Below, one piece after another: positions 1-6,429 of a stretch of DNA of 8,507 nucleotides. Numbering within the stretch: position 1 is the first letter of the stretch; every line of letters starts with the position of its first letter. Location of the stretch: assembly GCA_016928395.1 (NCBI GenBank), contig JAFGKV010000327.1:1-8507 (forward strand), read 5' to 3'. Source of the DNA: Candidatus Fermentibacterota bacterium. GTDB taxonomy: Bacteria > JAFGKV01. The notes below the pieces were generated by a model. It saw only the letters and a program-made list of their open reading frames with translations. It did not search any database and was not told the origin of the DNA. Both the position numbers and the translations under genes were made by a program.

Positions 1-1049
1 CAGATGTGAGAACGACCAGCCGAAGGTGGCCTTGAAGGTGAGATACTTGATGAGCAGGATGGCGATGAGTGCGGTCCAGATCTGAATACGGAGTGCATTC
101 GAGCTGGTCCCCATGAAGGTCTTGCCCTTCAGATTCTGCTTCAGGGTCTTGAAGAAGATCTCGATCTCCCAGCGATCCTTGTAGATCGCGGCAATCGTGG
201 TCGCACCGAAGGTGAGATGGTTGGTCAATAGGACGATCTCTACTTCCTTTTTAGGATCCCATACCACCACACGACGCAACGGTATAGGGCACTTCAGTTT
301 CGAGACCGGGCCGGTGAACCGGATGAGCTGGTCTGATCGAATGTGCCGATTCTTGGGCAGGTTCGTTCTTCGATCACTTCGTACGCCGCATTCTCTTTCT
401 GCCGTGTGACGAAGTAGATCTCGCCACGCGTCCAGGCGTAGTACAGCTCATAGTCGTTGTAGCCACGGTCCATGGCGACGATGCTGTGGGCGGGAAGCTT
501 CACGATCCGCGCAATGTTCACCTCGTGGGTCGTGCCATCGGTGATGTGGACATAGGTGGGGAGATAGCCGTCATGGTCCAAGAGGAGATGGAGCTTGACT
601 GCACCCTTGGTCTGCCGGAACGTGGCCCAGGGAAACAAGGCGAGGCAGAGGTCGATCACACTGGCGTCCAAGCTGAGCAGCTTGTTGCGGAAACGGAACT
701 TCTTCTTCCGTGGGCAGGCAGCGCCTGTGCAGGTCTTCAGTACCTGGTAGAACGTTCGCTCGTACAGCTCCCAGGGCCGGTGCGCGTTAGCGTACGAAAG
801 AGTCGAGCGTTTCGGGGACGTGGCAACGCCGAGATGGTTGAGCTTCCCGAGACAACACCTGAGGCCATCGCAGATCTCGCGGAGGGACTTGCTCTGTGCC
901 ACTTGGCAGAACAGCATGGCCACGAACTGGTCCCATGAGCTGAAGCCTTTGGCATACCGGTCGGACCTCAGCTCCTTTGCGGTGCGAGCAAACTCATGCG
1001 TGGAGATGATCGAGAGGATTTGACTGAAGAGGCTGGTCGGATGTACCAT
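1..1049 (-). pseudogene. IS4-family DDE transposase with DUF4372-type N-terminus, frameshifted and partial
   Basis: This is a cut-and-paste transposase of the RNase H-like DDE type. Residues 7-75 (FSQILSIISTHEFARTAKEL onward) match the DUF4372 N-terminal domain common in IS4 transposases. The first catalytic Asp is D128 in LLSLDASVID and the second is D194 in IVAMDRGYND. The first frame then leaves the homology and stops at 294. Reading resumes in the -1 frame from about 351 (NRHIRSDQLIRFTGP) and stays open to base 1. This second part carries the IS4 signature Y-(2)-R-(3)-E-(6)-K as YKDRWEIEIFFKTLK, with catalytic Glu at 160-162. It ends in the usual C-terminal QIWTALIAILLIKYL segment. Joined, the parts give about 350 residues, nearly the full family length. 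The start ATG (1047-1049) has Shine-Dalgarno AAGGAG at 1059-1064, 9 nt away. The shift separates D-D from E, so the element is probably inactive unless frameshifting restores the product. The heptamer C-CCA-AGA at the site is not a canonical slippery sequence. Confidence 0.88.
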
Positions 1050-1054
1050 GAGGC

Positions 1055-1112
1055 GTCACTCCTTGGTGTGGCAGCATATCGTTGGGAAGCGAAACTGCCC
1101 CCAAGGAGTGAC
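1055..1112 (-). promoter_or_regulatory. Perfect 12-bp inverted repeat sequestering the transposase Shine-Dalgarno
   Basis: GTCACTCCTTGG (1055-1066) and CCAAGGAGTGAC (1101-1112) are exact reverse complements separated by 34 nt. In leftward RNA the arm nearest the gene contains the Shine-Dalgarno AAGGAG (1059-1064). A transcript that includes both arms would therefore bury the ribosome site in a 12-bp stem. In IS10 and some other elements, a comparable hairpin keeps transposase off when transcription reads in from outside, while the element's own promoter starts inside and makes RNA lacking the distal arm. The repeat is directly visible; its function here is inferred. Confidence 0.6.
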
Positions 1113-1216
1113 ATCCCTTCGGCAGGATCAACGGTAGGCATCCGGATGAGGATCAGCACGTCGTCCCACACTCCGTCGCCTGCCTCTCTCCTCCAACTGC
1201 CTGATGAGAATCGTTC

Positions 1217-1912
1217 TTGGACAGATGCGATGCTTACACCAAAATGTGGCTCCTGCGGCTGCTCTTGGTGGATCCCAACGGGGTCATCCGCGAATCGAAG
1301 GGAGAATCGCTTCCCTCTCCCAAGTATGACGCCCTGGACCGGATCGTGGGAAAGACGGTGGCCGATGGTTGCAAGGTGGTGGTCTTCACCTCCATCAAGC
1401 GCGGCGTCACCAGGGAACTGGTCATGCGCTATGCTCGGTTCGGGGTCTGTCTCATCGATGGGGACGTGGATGCGTTCCCGCGGAAGAAGAAGGAGAGCCA
1501 GAGGGAGACGATTCGTCGCGAGTTCCAGTTCGGCGACACCGGGGTTCTCATTGCCACGCTCGGCACCATGAGCGAGGGGGTCGATCTCAGTGCGGCTTCA
1601 ACCGTCGTGTTCCTCGACAAGCCGTTCACGAGCACGGCGAGAGACCAGGCCATCAAACGCGTGCACCGTCTGGGTCAGACCAAGCCCGTGGAGGTCATCA
1701 GCATCGTGGCCCGGGATCCGGCCATCGATGCGGTCATTCGAGACAAGGATACCGGTGAGCACGAGACCATTGACGAAGCCATCGAGCGTCTCATCGACAA
1801 GAAGGAGCTTCTGATCCAGCACGTCGTAGACGGGGCGCGGCTCTCGCCTGAAGAACGGCGTCTCCTGGAAGAGAGGGAGAACCTGGGCCGTGTCATCTCC
1901 TCGCTTGCCTAA
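1217..1912 (+). pseudogene. SNF2-family helicase, C-terminal RecA lobe only
   Basis: The reading frame encodes the helicase C lobe of an SNF2/RapA-type ATPase, a family that moves along double-stranded DNA or remodels protein-DNA complexes. Visible motifs are motif IV-like KVVVFTS (residues 53-59), motif V LIATLGTMSEGVDLSAAS (111-128) and motif VI QAIKRVHRLGQT (144-155) with the arginine-finger positions R148 and R151. An acidic, alpha-helical tail (about 180-231) ends the protein at TAA. The first lobe, with Walker A and DEAH box, is absent. Family members are usually more than 500 residues, so this is less than half. The frame is closed by TGA TGA at 1202-1207. The only start is a TTG at 1217 without a good Shine-Dalgarno, and homology begins at once (AYTKMWLLRLLLVDPNGV). 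Truncation is probably linked to the adjacent IS. Alone, this lobe could not hydrolyse ATP. Confidence 0.82.
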
Positions 1913-1957
1913 TCGTATCCGCTGCCGATTCTCAACGAATGCGCGTAGTGCCCCCGG

Positions 1958-2140
1958 GTGGGCTACTTGGAATGGGTGCAGGGCGAGATCGAGGAGAACC
2001 TGCTCACCGAAGAGGGCGAGGATGCGCATCGGGCCGGCTTAGGACGCTGGCAAGATGTCAATTTGCTGACCCACAGAGCCGTCCGAACATGGTTTCCAGG
2101 ACGGCTGGAGTATTACCACGGTGAAGAAGCAAAGGAATGA
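1958..2140 (+). CDS. Small ORF of unknown function, possibly a gene remnant
   Basis: This 60-residue frame is rich in acidic and aromatic residues (EWVQGEIEENLLTEEG, then GRWQDVNLLTHRAVRTWFPG) and uses GC-rich third positions. That fits real coding sequence better than the overlapping frame starting at 1939. I do not recognise the family. It shares its frame with the helicase remnant upstream but is separated by TAA (1910-1912) and TAG. The nominal GTG start has no Shine-Dalgarno and lies in a small potential hairpin (1945-1966, GCCC/GGGC core). It is more likely the 3' end of a damaged gene than an intact small protein. The low confidence concerns both its start and whether it is expressed. 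Confidence 0.35.
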   Translation: MGYLEWVQGEIEENLLTEEGEDAHRAGLGRWQDVNLLTHRAVRTWFPGRLEYYHGEEAKE

Positions 2141-2150
2141 AGAAGGGAGC

Positions 2151-2188
2151 CCGTCGGCGGCGGTGCCGGCGAAACGACAAGCCGACGG
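2151..2188. terminator. Possible hairpin terminator between convergent genes
   Basis: CCGTCGGC (2151-2158) and GCCGACGG (2181-2188) form a perfect 8-bp GC-rich stem with a 22-nt loop. It lies between the rightward ORF ending at 2140 and the leftward HEAT gene ending at 2295. That is the expected place for a shared terminator. Neither side has a clear T-run, so it would not be a standard intrinsic terminator. Confidence 0.25.
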
Positions 2189-2294
2189 CTGCGGAGCTAT
2201 TCGCGCGGAATCCTCGAAATCGAGAAAGGCGCGAGCTGGGGGTCGATAGTGCGGAGAGAGCAGTGCAAGAGCGAGGCCACGGTCCCCGCTCCGG

Positions 2295-4733
2295 TCATCT
2301 CAGGCCGTAGCCGCGACGGTTCTCTTGCCACCAGGTCTTCCAGTCGAAAGACTCTTCCTCGGGGTAGTGGTCGGTCAGTCTTTGGATGGTGTGCCGCACT
2401 TCAGAATCGAGAGCAGGGTTGTCTCCGCCGAGCAATGTGATTAGCGAATCCACCGCCTTGGGCTTACCGAACGTGCCCAGCGCACGAATGCAGGCCGCTC
2501 TCCGAGTGCCCGAGGTGTCGGCAAGGCCCTCTACCAGGGCGTTGAATACCCTCTCATCCTTGCTTTCCCCCAAGGCTCCATACAGCTTGGTGGTGAGATC
2601 TGGGATTGCGTTGAGAGAGGGGTCTCGCGCGAGATCGAGCAAGGCGGCGATGGCCCGTTCATCACCCGTGGCTGCCAGAGCGCTGATGGCTCCATCCCTC
2701 ACGTGTCGGTTCGAGTGGCGAAGGGACGCGAGAAGCACGTCCACGCAGGGGGGGCCGATCCGGCCCAAGACCGCGGCCGCGGCGTCTCGCTGGCCAGTCT
2801 TCGATCCATCGGCAATGTCCATCGCATCAGTGAGAAGTCGTATGCTCTCGGGTGATGAGAGGTAGCGCTGGTAGTCCTTCCGGGAATCGGTACTCAGCAA
2901 GGAGCTATTCAATCCCCCGAGGGCCTCAGACCGAGTCTCGGGATCGGGATCTCCAAAGAGGCGAGCCAGGTGCGCGATGCTCTCACCGGATCCTTGAGAG
3001 GCAAGCCCTCTGGCCACCTCAAGGCGGACATCTCGGCTTGTATCGGTGCTCGCCGCCTGCAATGCGGCCACTGACCGGTCATCGAAAATGCCTCCCAAGG
3101 CTCGCGCGGCGCAGACTCGAATGCGGATGTTGTCGGACTTCATCGCCTGGACCAAGGCGGGAATGGCCGGTTCACCGATGGACTCTAGCATGCCCGTGAC
3201 CCTCTGCTGCTCGCTCTTGAGGAGCGGTATTGCCTCGATGAGACGGCGTACCCGCGGCGCGTCCCACAGCGCTGCCGGCATGGTCGCAATGCCGGGATCC
3301 TCATCGTCATCCTTCAACGTGGACCGTTCGAGCGCCGCCAGGCACGCGGTCCGTTGTTCCGCATCACGGGCAAGTCGTTCGATGAGGATGTCTATCGCTT
3401 CGCGGCTCCGATGCCGGCCCAGCGCGGCGATGGCCTGCTGCGAGACGGCATTCACGCTGTCATCCATCAGAACTACCAGTATGGCACGGGACTGCGGGGT
3501 TCGAATCCCTCCAAGGGAACGGGCAACACCCTCCCTCACCAGGGGTCGCGCATCTGTGCGTGCACGGTCGAGTTGATCGAGAGACGATGCCCCCAGAGCT
3601 GCGAGTGACTCGGTGGCACGATCACGGAGGGCGGCATGGGACTCACCCTCTCGACCGAGGCATCGCACCAGGGCAGCCACGACTTGGGCATCCCTGTGTC
3701 CGCGCAACGACTGGGCGGCACCTGCCCGAATCGGCGCAATGGAGTCATCGAGTGCAGCGAGGAGCATGTCCCGCACGGTCTCGCCAGCGTTCTGGAGCAC
3801 TGCGACAGAGGTTTCGCGTACCCGTGGCAGTGGACTTGCCAGCGCCCCGAGCAACGCCGGATAGCCGAACGCACGGGCCAGCATGGCCACGGCCTTCGGA
3901 GGGAATCCATCTCGCATGGCCTCATCGTAGGGCGCATCCGTCGGGTCGGTGGGCGGGGACGTAACGGAGTGAGGAGTCGGGCACTCTCCCCGGTAGGACT
4001 CGTGAAGGGCCCGACCTCCCGGCGTCTCCAGGCGGAGACGCCCGCTCACCCTGGCACCGGTGTAGTAGTAGGTCCCCCATCCGACGCCGAAGAGGGAGTA
4101 GTTGTCTCCGAGGGCTTCAGCGTGACAGGTGATGGTCATGGTCGCATCAGCCGCGGAATCCGACCCCACCATGTGCAGACCGAAGTACGGAAGGAACTCC
4201 CGGATCTCCGGCGCGAAGCCGATGATCACGGAGTCAACTTCCTCCGCGAACGACTGGTGGATGTCGAGCTTCATGGTGCGGACATCCCGGAACGCCGGCG
4301 CACGGGCGCCCTTCATGGCATCCAGCCTGGCCTGTGCGTCCCCCGCGTGCCTGCCCTGGGGATGAGCCGCAAGGTAGCGCCTCCATGCCGCGTGGGAGTG
4401 TTCCCCAGCGGCGAGCTGCCAATCAAGGCTGTCCCATGCCGCCTGCGCTTCTTGGGAAAACACGCCGTCGGGATATCGTCCAAGGAAACGCTGGTACGCC
4501 TCAGGGGTACCCCAGCCCTCGCACTCCTCGAACGTGAGTTCCTCGATCCTATGGCGGGCCTCGGGCACGAATCTGCTCTGGGGAAATGCGGCGATGAAAT
4601 CCTCGTACCCCTCCAGCGAGCCAAAGCGCTCCACTTCCCGCCACCTCCTCTTCTCGGGGTTCGGTAGGATGCTGACCAGGATCACCAGACCGAGCACAAC
4701 GAGCAGGACGCGCAGCAACCGTTTCTTCGTCAT
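2295..4733 (-). CDS. Membrane-anchored TPR-like/HEAT-repeat protein
   Basis: The 812-residue product is probably an envelope scaffold or protein-interaction platform. No catalytic motif is visible. I chose the ATG at 4731-4733 because AAGGAGG lies 7 nt upstream (4741-4747) and the protein then begins MTKKRLLRVLLVVLGLVILV, a signal-anchor-like hydrophobic stretch (about 5-23) after basic residues. The frame could extend to 4802, but without comparable support. Three helical repeats follow with an exact 37-residue period, marked by prolines 51, 88 and 125 (YEDFIAAFP, YQRFLGRYP, WRRYLAAHP). They resemble TPR/BamD-like repeats. Residues about 145-275 form a domain I do not recognise, probably beta-rich (GVGWGTYYYTGARVSGRLRL). 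From about 285 to 790 runs a HEAT/PBS-lyase-type array, with helices such as IPALVQAMKSDNIRIRVCAA about 30-40 residues apart. The last 17 residues (FDWKTWWQENRRGYGLR) form a Trp-rich cap. The gene stands alone on its strand, convergent with the mobile region and divergent from the pseudopilin-like gene. Confidence 0.88.
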   Translation of the reverse strand: MTKKRLLRVLLVVLGLVILVSILPNPEKRRWREVERFGSLEGYEDFIAAFPQSRFVPEARHRIEELTFEECEGWGTPEAYQRFLGRYPDGVFSQEAQAAWDSLDWQLAAGEHSHAAWRRYLAAHPQGRHAGDAQARLDAMKGARAPAFRDVRTMKLDIHQSFAEEVDSVIIGFAPEIREFLPYFGLHMVGSDSAADATMTITCHAEALGDNYSLFGVGWGTYYYTGARVSGRLRLETPGGRALHESYRGECPTPHSVTSPPTDPTDAPYDEAMRDGFPPKAVAMLARAFGYPALLGALASPLPRVRETSVAVLQNAGETVRDMLLAALDDSIAPIRAGAAQSLRGHRDAQVVAALVRCLGREGESHAALRDRATESLAALGASSLDQLDRARTDARPLVREGVARSLGGIRTPQSRAILVVLMDDSVNAVSQQAIAALGRHRSREAIDILIERLARDAEQRTACLAALERSTLKDDDEDPGIATMPAALWDAPRVRRLIEAIPLLKSEQQRVTGMLESIGEPAIPALVQAMKSDNIRIRVCAARALGGIFDDRSVAALQAASTDTSRDVRLEVARGLASQGSGESIAHLARLFGDPDPETRSEALGGLNSSLLSTDSRKDYQRYLSSPESIRLLTDAMDIADGSKTGQRDAAAAVLGRIGPPCVDVLLASLRHSNRHVRDGAISALAATGDERAIAALLDLARDPSLNAIPDLTTKLYGALGESKDERVFNALVEGLADTSGTRRAACIRALGTFGKPKAVDSLITLLGGDNPALDSEVRHTIQRLTDHYPEEESFDWKTWWQENRRGYGLR

Positions 4734-5068
4734 GGGTATCCCTCCTTCAACGATGAGTGGCACCACGAACGGTAAGGTCTCTGTGCGGTACTCTCCCGTC
4801 AAGGAGCCCTATGGGTTTGACCTGCATGCCCCTGACCACGAGAGCGAGCGCGATGCAGCACTGTCCACCGACGAACAGCACCTATCCATCATCGTACAGG
4901 CGGGACCTCTGCTGCGCACGGTATGCGTTTGCCCGTTGTCGTGCCATCGGAGATGTCCTTTCCCGAGCACGCGTCTGCCAGCGATTTCGGTTCCTTTACT
5001 CCATGGGAGGTGAGGAGTGAGGAGATGGTGGCAAGCAGTCAGGACTAAGTCCGGCCGCTAAGGTCGTG

Positions 5069-5124
5069 GGGCGCCCTCAGGGTTTTCGAGGTTGAGGATA
5101 GGCCGAGTTGTAGCCCCGGCGCCC
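5069..5124. other. Nested inverted repeat, possible structured RNA
   Basis: GGGCGCC (5069-5075, with one extra G that can bulge) can pair with GGCGCCC (5118-5124). Inside it, CCTCA (5075-5079) can pair with TGAGG; the two helices share one base at the junction. The arms are short and GC-rich, so chance pairing is possible. I do not match it to any known RNA family. Confidence 0.2.
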
Positions 5125-5135
5125 ATGAAGCCGGT

Positions 5136-5516
5136 CTAGGGACATCCTATGTCTTCAGTCGTCTCGTGGTCTGTGTGACGGGTGAAGTGCTGCGCAGCAT
5201 GCAGTTCTCCATCGTCAGGCAACCGTTCCTTTCGAGCCGGACCGGTTCCCGTTTCTCCGTTGTGCCCCACCCACGACTCGTCAAAGTCGCGCGGCGGGGT
5301 GCACAGTCGGCAGTCCGGCCTGTCTCCACACTCCCATCTCAGCGAGCGAAGTGAGGTGTCCATCCATCGCTCCATCATTCCAAGATCACGCACGCGCCAG
5401 CAGTCGCCAGTTGGCCGCGAGTCCGGCGGCGAAGACAGCGATGTCCTGGCCCCATTGAAGTGGCTCTTCGGGCGTTCAGTTGCCGGCTGACTCGACCTTT
5501 CCCCGTCAGCAATCAC
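5136..5516 (-). CDS. Doubtful ORF, 126 residues
   Basis: An open frame starts at GTG (5514-5516) with only a weak AGGA-like sequence ahead and ends at TAG. The translation is hydrophilic, low in hydrophobic core residues, and contains a short cysteine cluster (CGDRPDCRLC). It lacks a signal peptide, membrane segment or any family motif I know. The composition looks more like translated non-coding or RNA-encoding DNA than a folded protein. I list it because it is the longest frame in the intergenic gap, and I think it is more likely not a gene. Confidence 0.15.
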   Translation of the reverse strand: MIADGERSSQPATERPKSHFNGARTSLSSPPDSRPTGDCWRVRDLGMMERWMDTSLRSLRWECGDRPDCRLCTPPRDFDESWVGHNGETGTGPARKERLPDDGELHAAQHFTRHTDHETTEDIGCP

Positions 5517-5611
5517 GTGGTCCTGGGTGTTCCGGGGTCTTGTGGTGATTAGAGAGGGCTCTTGGGTTACCCGTTCGCCATCCGATTGATATGGGGTGTG
5601 AGGACGGTACG

Positions 5612-5653
5612 GGTGATATCTTGTGCGCCGGCGGCGCTATCACTGGAGGTGAT
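5612..5653 (+). promoter_or_regulatory. Alternative-pairing hairpins over the RBS of the pseudopilin-like gene
   Basis: GGTGAT occurs twice (5612-5617 and 5648-5653) on either side of one TATCAC (5638-5643). TATCAC can pair upstream with GTGATA (5613-5618). That helix stacks on an inner GCGCC/GGCGC stem (5625-5629 with 5633-5637) and leaves the Shine-Dalgarno GGAGGT (5645-5650) free. Alternatively, ATCAC (5639-5643) can pair downstream with GTGAT (5649-5653), enclosing the Shine-Dalgarno in a tight 5-bp hairpin. The two foldings exclude each other. The pairing is seen directly; that it regulates translation is a guess. Confidence 0.3.
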
Positions 5654-5656
5654 GCC

Positions 5657-5995
5657 ATGAGTCGCGGGGCGTATGTCGGGCTGCTCTCGCTAGTTATCGC
5701 GTTAGCCTTGGTCTACTACTTGGCAAAAGATCAGGCGACCACGGTGGGCAGGCGCGGCGCGGAGGCGCCGGTGGGAGTAGCGAGTGCGGCGAAGTGTATC
5801 GCCAATCAACGGACCCTGGAATCGGTCATCGCCATGTACCGGATGACGCATGACGGGGAGAATCCTACTACGCTTTCGGATCTCGTGCCGCGGAATCTGC
5901 CCCTGATTCCCGAGTGCCCGGAAGGCGGCGCCTATCTGTACGACCGCAACGCGGGCACTGTCTCCTGCCCCAATGGCCACCGCGACGAGAGGTGA
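5657..5995 (+). CDS. Membrane-anchored pseudopilin/ComGC-like protein
   Basis: The 112-residue product has a short cytoplasmic start (MSRGA), one transmembrane segment (about residues 6-22, YVGLLSLVIALALVYYL) and an exported domain of about 75 residues. The segment CIANQRTLESVIAMYRMTHD, followed by LSDLVPRNLPLIPECPEGGAYLYD and VSCPNGH, resembles the C-terminal part of competence and type IV pseudopilins, where an N-terminal helix precedes a CP-GG-Y-C-HG loop with a conserved cysteine pair. It lacks the prepilin peptidase signature (GFTLIE-like, Glu at +5), so it is probably not processed or assembled as a pilin. The ATG at 5657 is chosen for its Shine-Dalgarno GGAGGT (5645-5650), 6 nt upstream. 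An earlier in-frame ATG at 5591 lacks this. It may be a pilin-derived anchored protein of unknown role. A link to the peptidase downstream is not shown. Confidence 0.75.
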   Translation: MSRGAYVGLLSLVIALALVYYLAKDQATTVGRRGAEAPVGVASAAKCIANQRTLESVIAMYRMTHDGENPTTLSDLVPRNLPLIPECPEGGAYLYDRNAGTVSCPNGHRDER

Positions 5996-6101
5996 CGCTG
6001 CCGCGTCTTTGGCGGTACCGTCTTCGGCAAGGGAATCTGGGGCTGCGGTTCTTCATCGGGTGGCGCTTCCGACTTGCGCCGTGGAGGAGACGGGGCGTAA
6101 G

Positions 6102-6128
6102 TTGACCGCGACTATGCTTTGGTATGAG
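6102..6128 (+). promoter_or_regulatory. Weak candidate sigma-70-type promoter
   Basis: TTGACC (6102-6107) is a good -35 hexamer and TATGAG (6123-6128) a partial -10. The 15-bp spacer is short. It lies about 60 bp before the secretory leader ORF at 6191, so it could drive that ORF and the peptidase gene. Such matches occur often by chance. Confidence 0.2.
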
Positions 6129-6190
6129 TCAGGCCCTGCATCAGCCGGGGCGCGTTGCAGCCCGATTCAAGCATTCACGAAAGGATTCCG

Positions 6191-6331
6191 ATGAAGCTGT
6201 CTAGGACCCGCATAGCCTTTGTCTTGCTGATCTGCTGCCTGGTCACCGCGGCCGTGGTCTGGGCAGCCGAATCCGCTCCGTCCAACACCGTCGGCTTCTT
6301 TACTTTTGACCTCGGGGCCGGCACTCGATAG
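6191..6331 (+). pseudogene. Secretory leader ORF, truncated gene remnant
   Basis: A 46-codon frame begins with a clear Sec signal peptide: MKLSRTRIAF, then a hydrophobic core VLLICCLVTAAVVW and a cleavage-like AWAAE region at about residues 24-27. A Shine-Dalgarno AAGGA (6180-6184) is correctly spaced. The mature part, SAPSNTVGFFTFDLGAGTR, looks like the first strand of a larger exported protein and stops abruptly at TAG. A -1 shift at 6322 continues as HSIGFPPLFF and stays open into the next gene, which suggests a broken gene. A very short exported peptide is the alternative. It was likely once a secreted or surface protein; I cannot name the family. Confidence 0.5.
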
Positions 6332-6429
6332 GCTTTCCTCCGCTCTTCTTCCCGTCGCGTGCGAGGGCGTCTGTCACGTTCGCACGCATCTCCTTTCCTG
6401 TTCCTCAGCTCCCTCGGAGGACACTCGCA

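Larger units (their letters stand above)
1..1112 (-). mobile_element. IS4-family insertion sequence, partial (left end outside window)
   Basis: The segment is defined by a leftward IS4-family transposase that runs off the left edge, plus its upstream control region. The right boundary is not proven. I set it provisionally at the outer end of a perfect 12-bp inverted repeat (1055-1066 and 1101-1112), because typical IS DNA ends shortly upstream of the transposase start. I could not identify terminal inverted repeats or a target-site duplication, since the other end is missing. The real end could lie anywhere between about 1100 and 1216, where the SNF2 helicase remnant becomes recognisable. Confidence 0.7.
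4734..5656. other. Long divergent intergenic region, no convincing gene
   Basis: About 920 bp separate the start of the leftward HEAT gene from the start of the rightward pseudopilin-like gene. The region must hold promoters for both, but I could not pick a convincing -35/-10 pair. Short open frames exist on both strands, but none has a recognisable domain or conserved-looking composition. Visible sequence structure includes a tandem GTGAGGA repeat (5010-5023), a nested inverted repeat (5069-5124) and hairpins next to the pseudopilin-like RBS (5612-5653). It may contain an untranslated RNA or a decayed element. Confidence 0.6.

Noticed and set aside
486-938. 150-codon plus-strand frame inside the transposase
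   Set aside because: It is a shadow of the transposase coding strand, which has clear DDE homology.
1128-1216. Continuation of the SNF2 helicase upstream in another frame (LLQLPDENRSWTDAMLTP)
   Set aside because: The segment vaguely resembles the linker between SNF2 lobes, but no motif is diagnostic, so I did not extend the remnant.
3636-4667. 343-codon frame on the plus strand
   Set aside because: It lies wholly opposite the HEAT-repeat gene, whose repeats and ribosome site are clear. Its translation is Arg/Pro/Gly-rich without domain features, typical of an antisense shadow in GC-rich DNA.
4882-4947. Possible 21-residue leader peptide (MARQRANAYRAQQRSRLYDDG) upstream of the HEAT gene, minus strand
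   Set aside because: It has an AAGGA at a fair distance, but no run of regulatory codons and no terminator/antiterminator pair follow. Short frames like this arise often by chance.
5586-5622. TTGATA and TATCTT as a promoter for the pseudopilin-like gene
   Set aside because: The spacer of 25 bp is far from the 16-18 bp expected for sigma-70 promoters.
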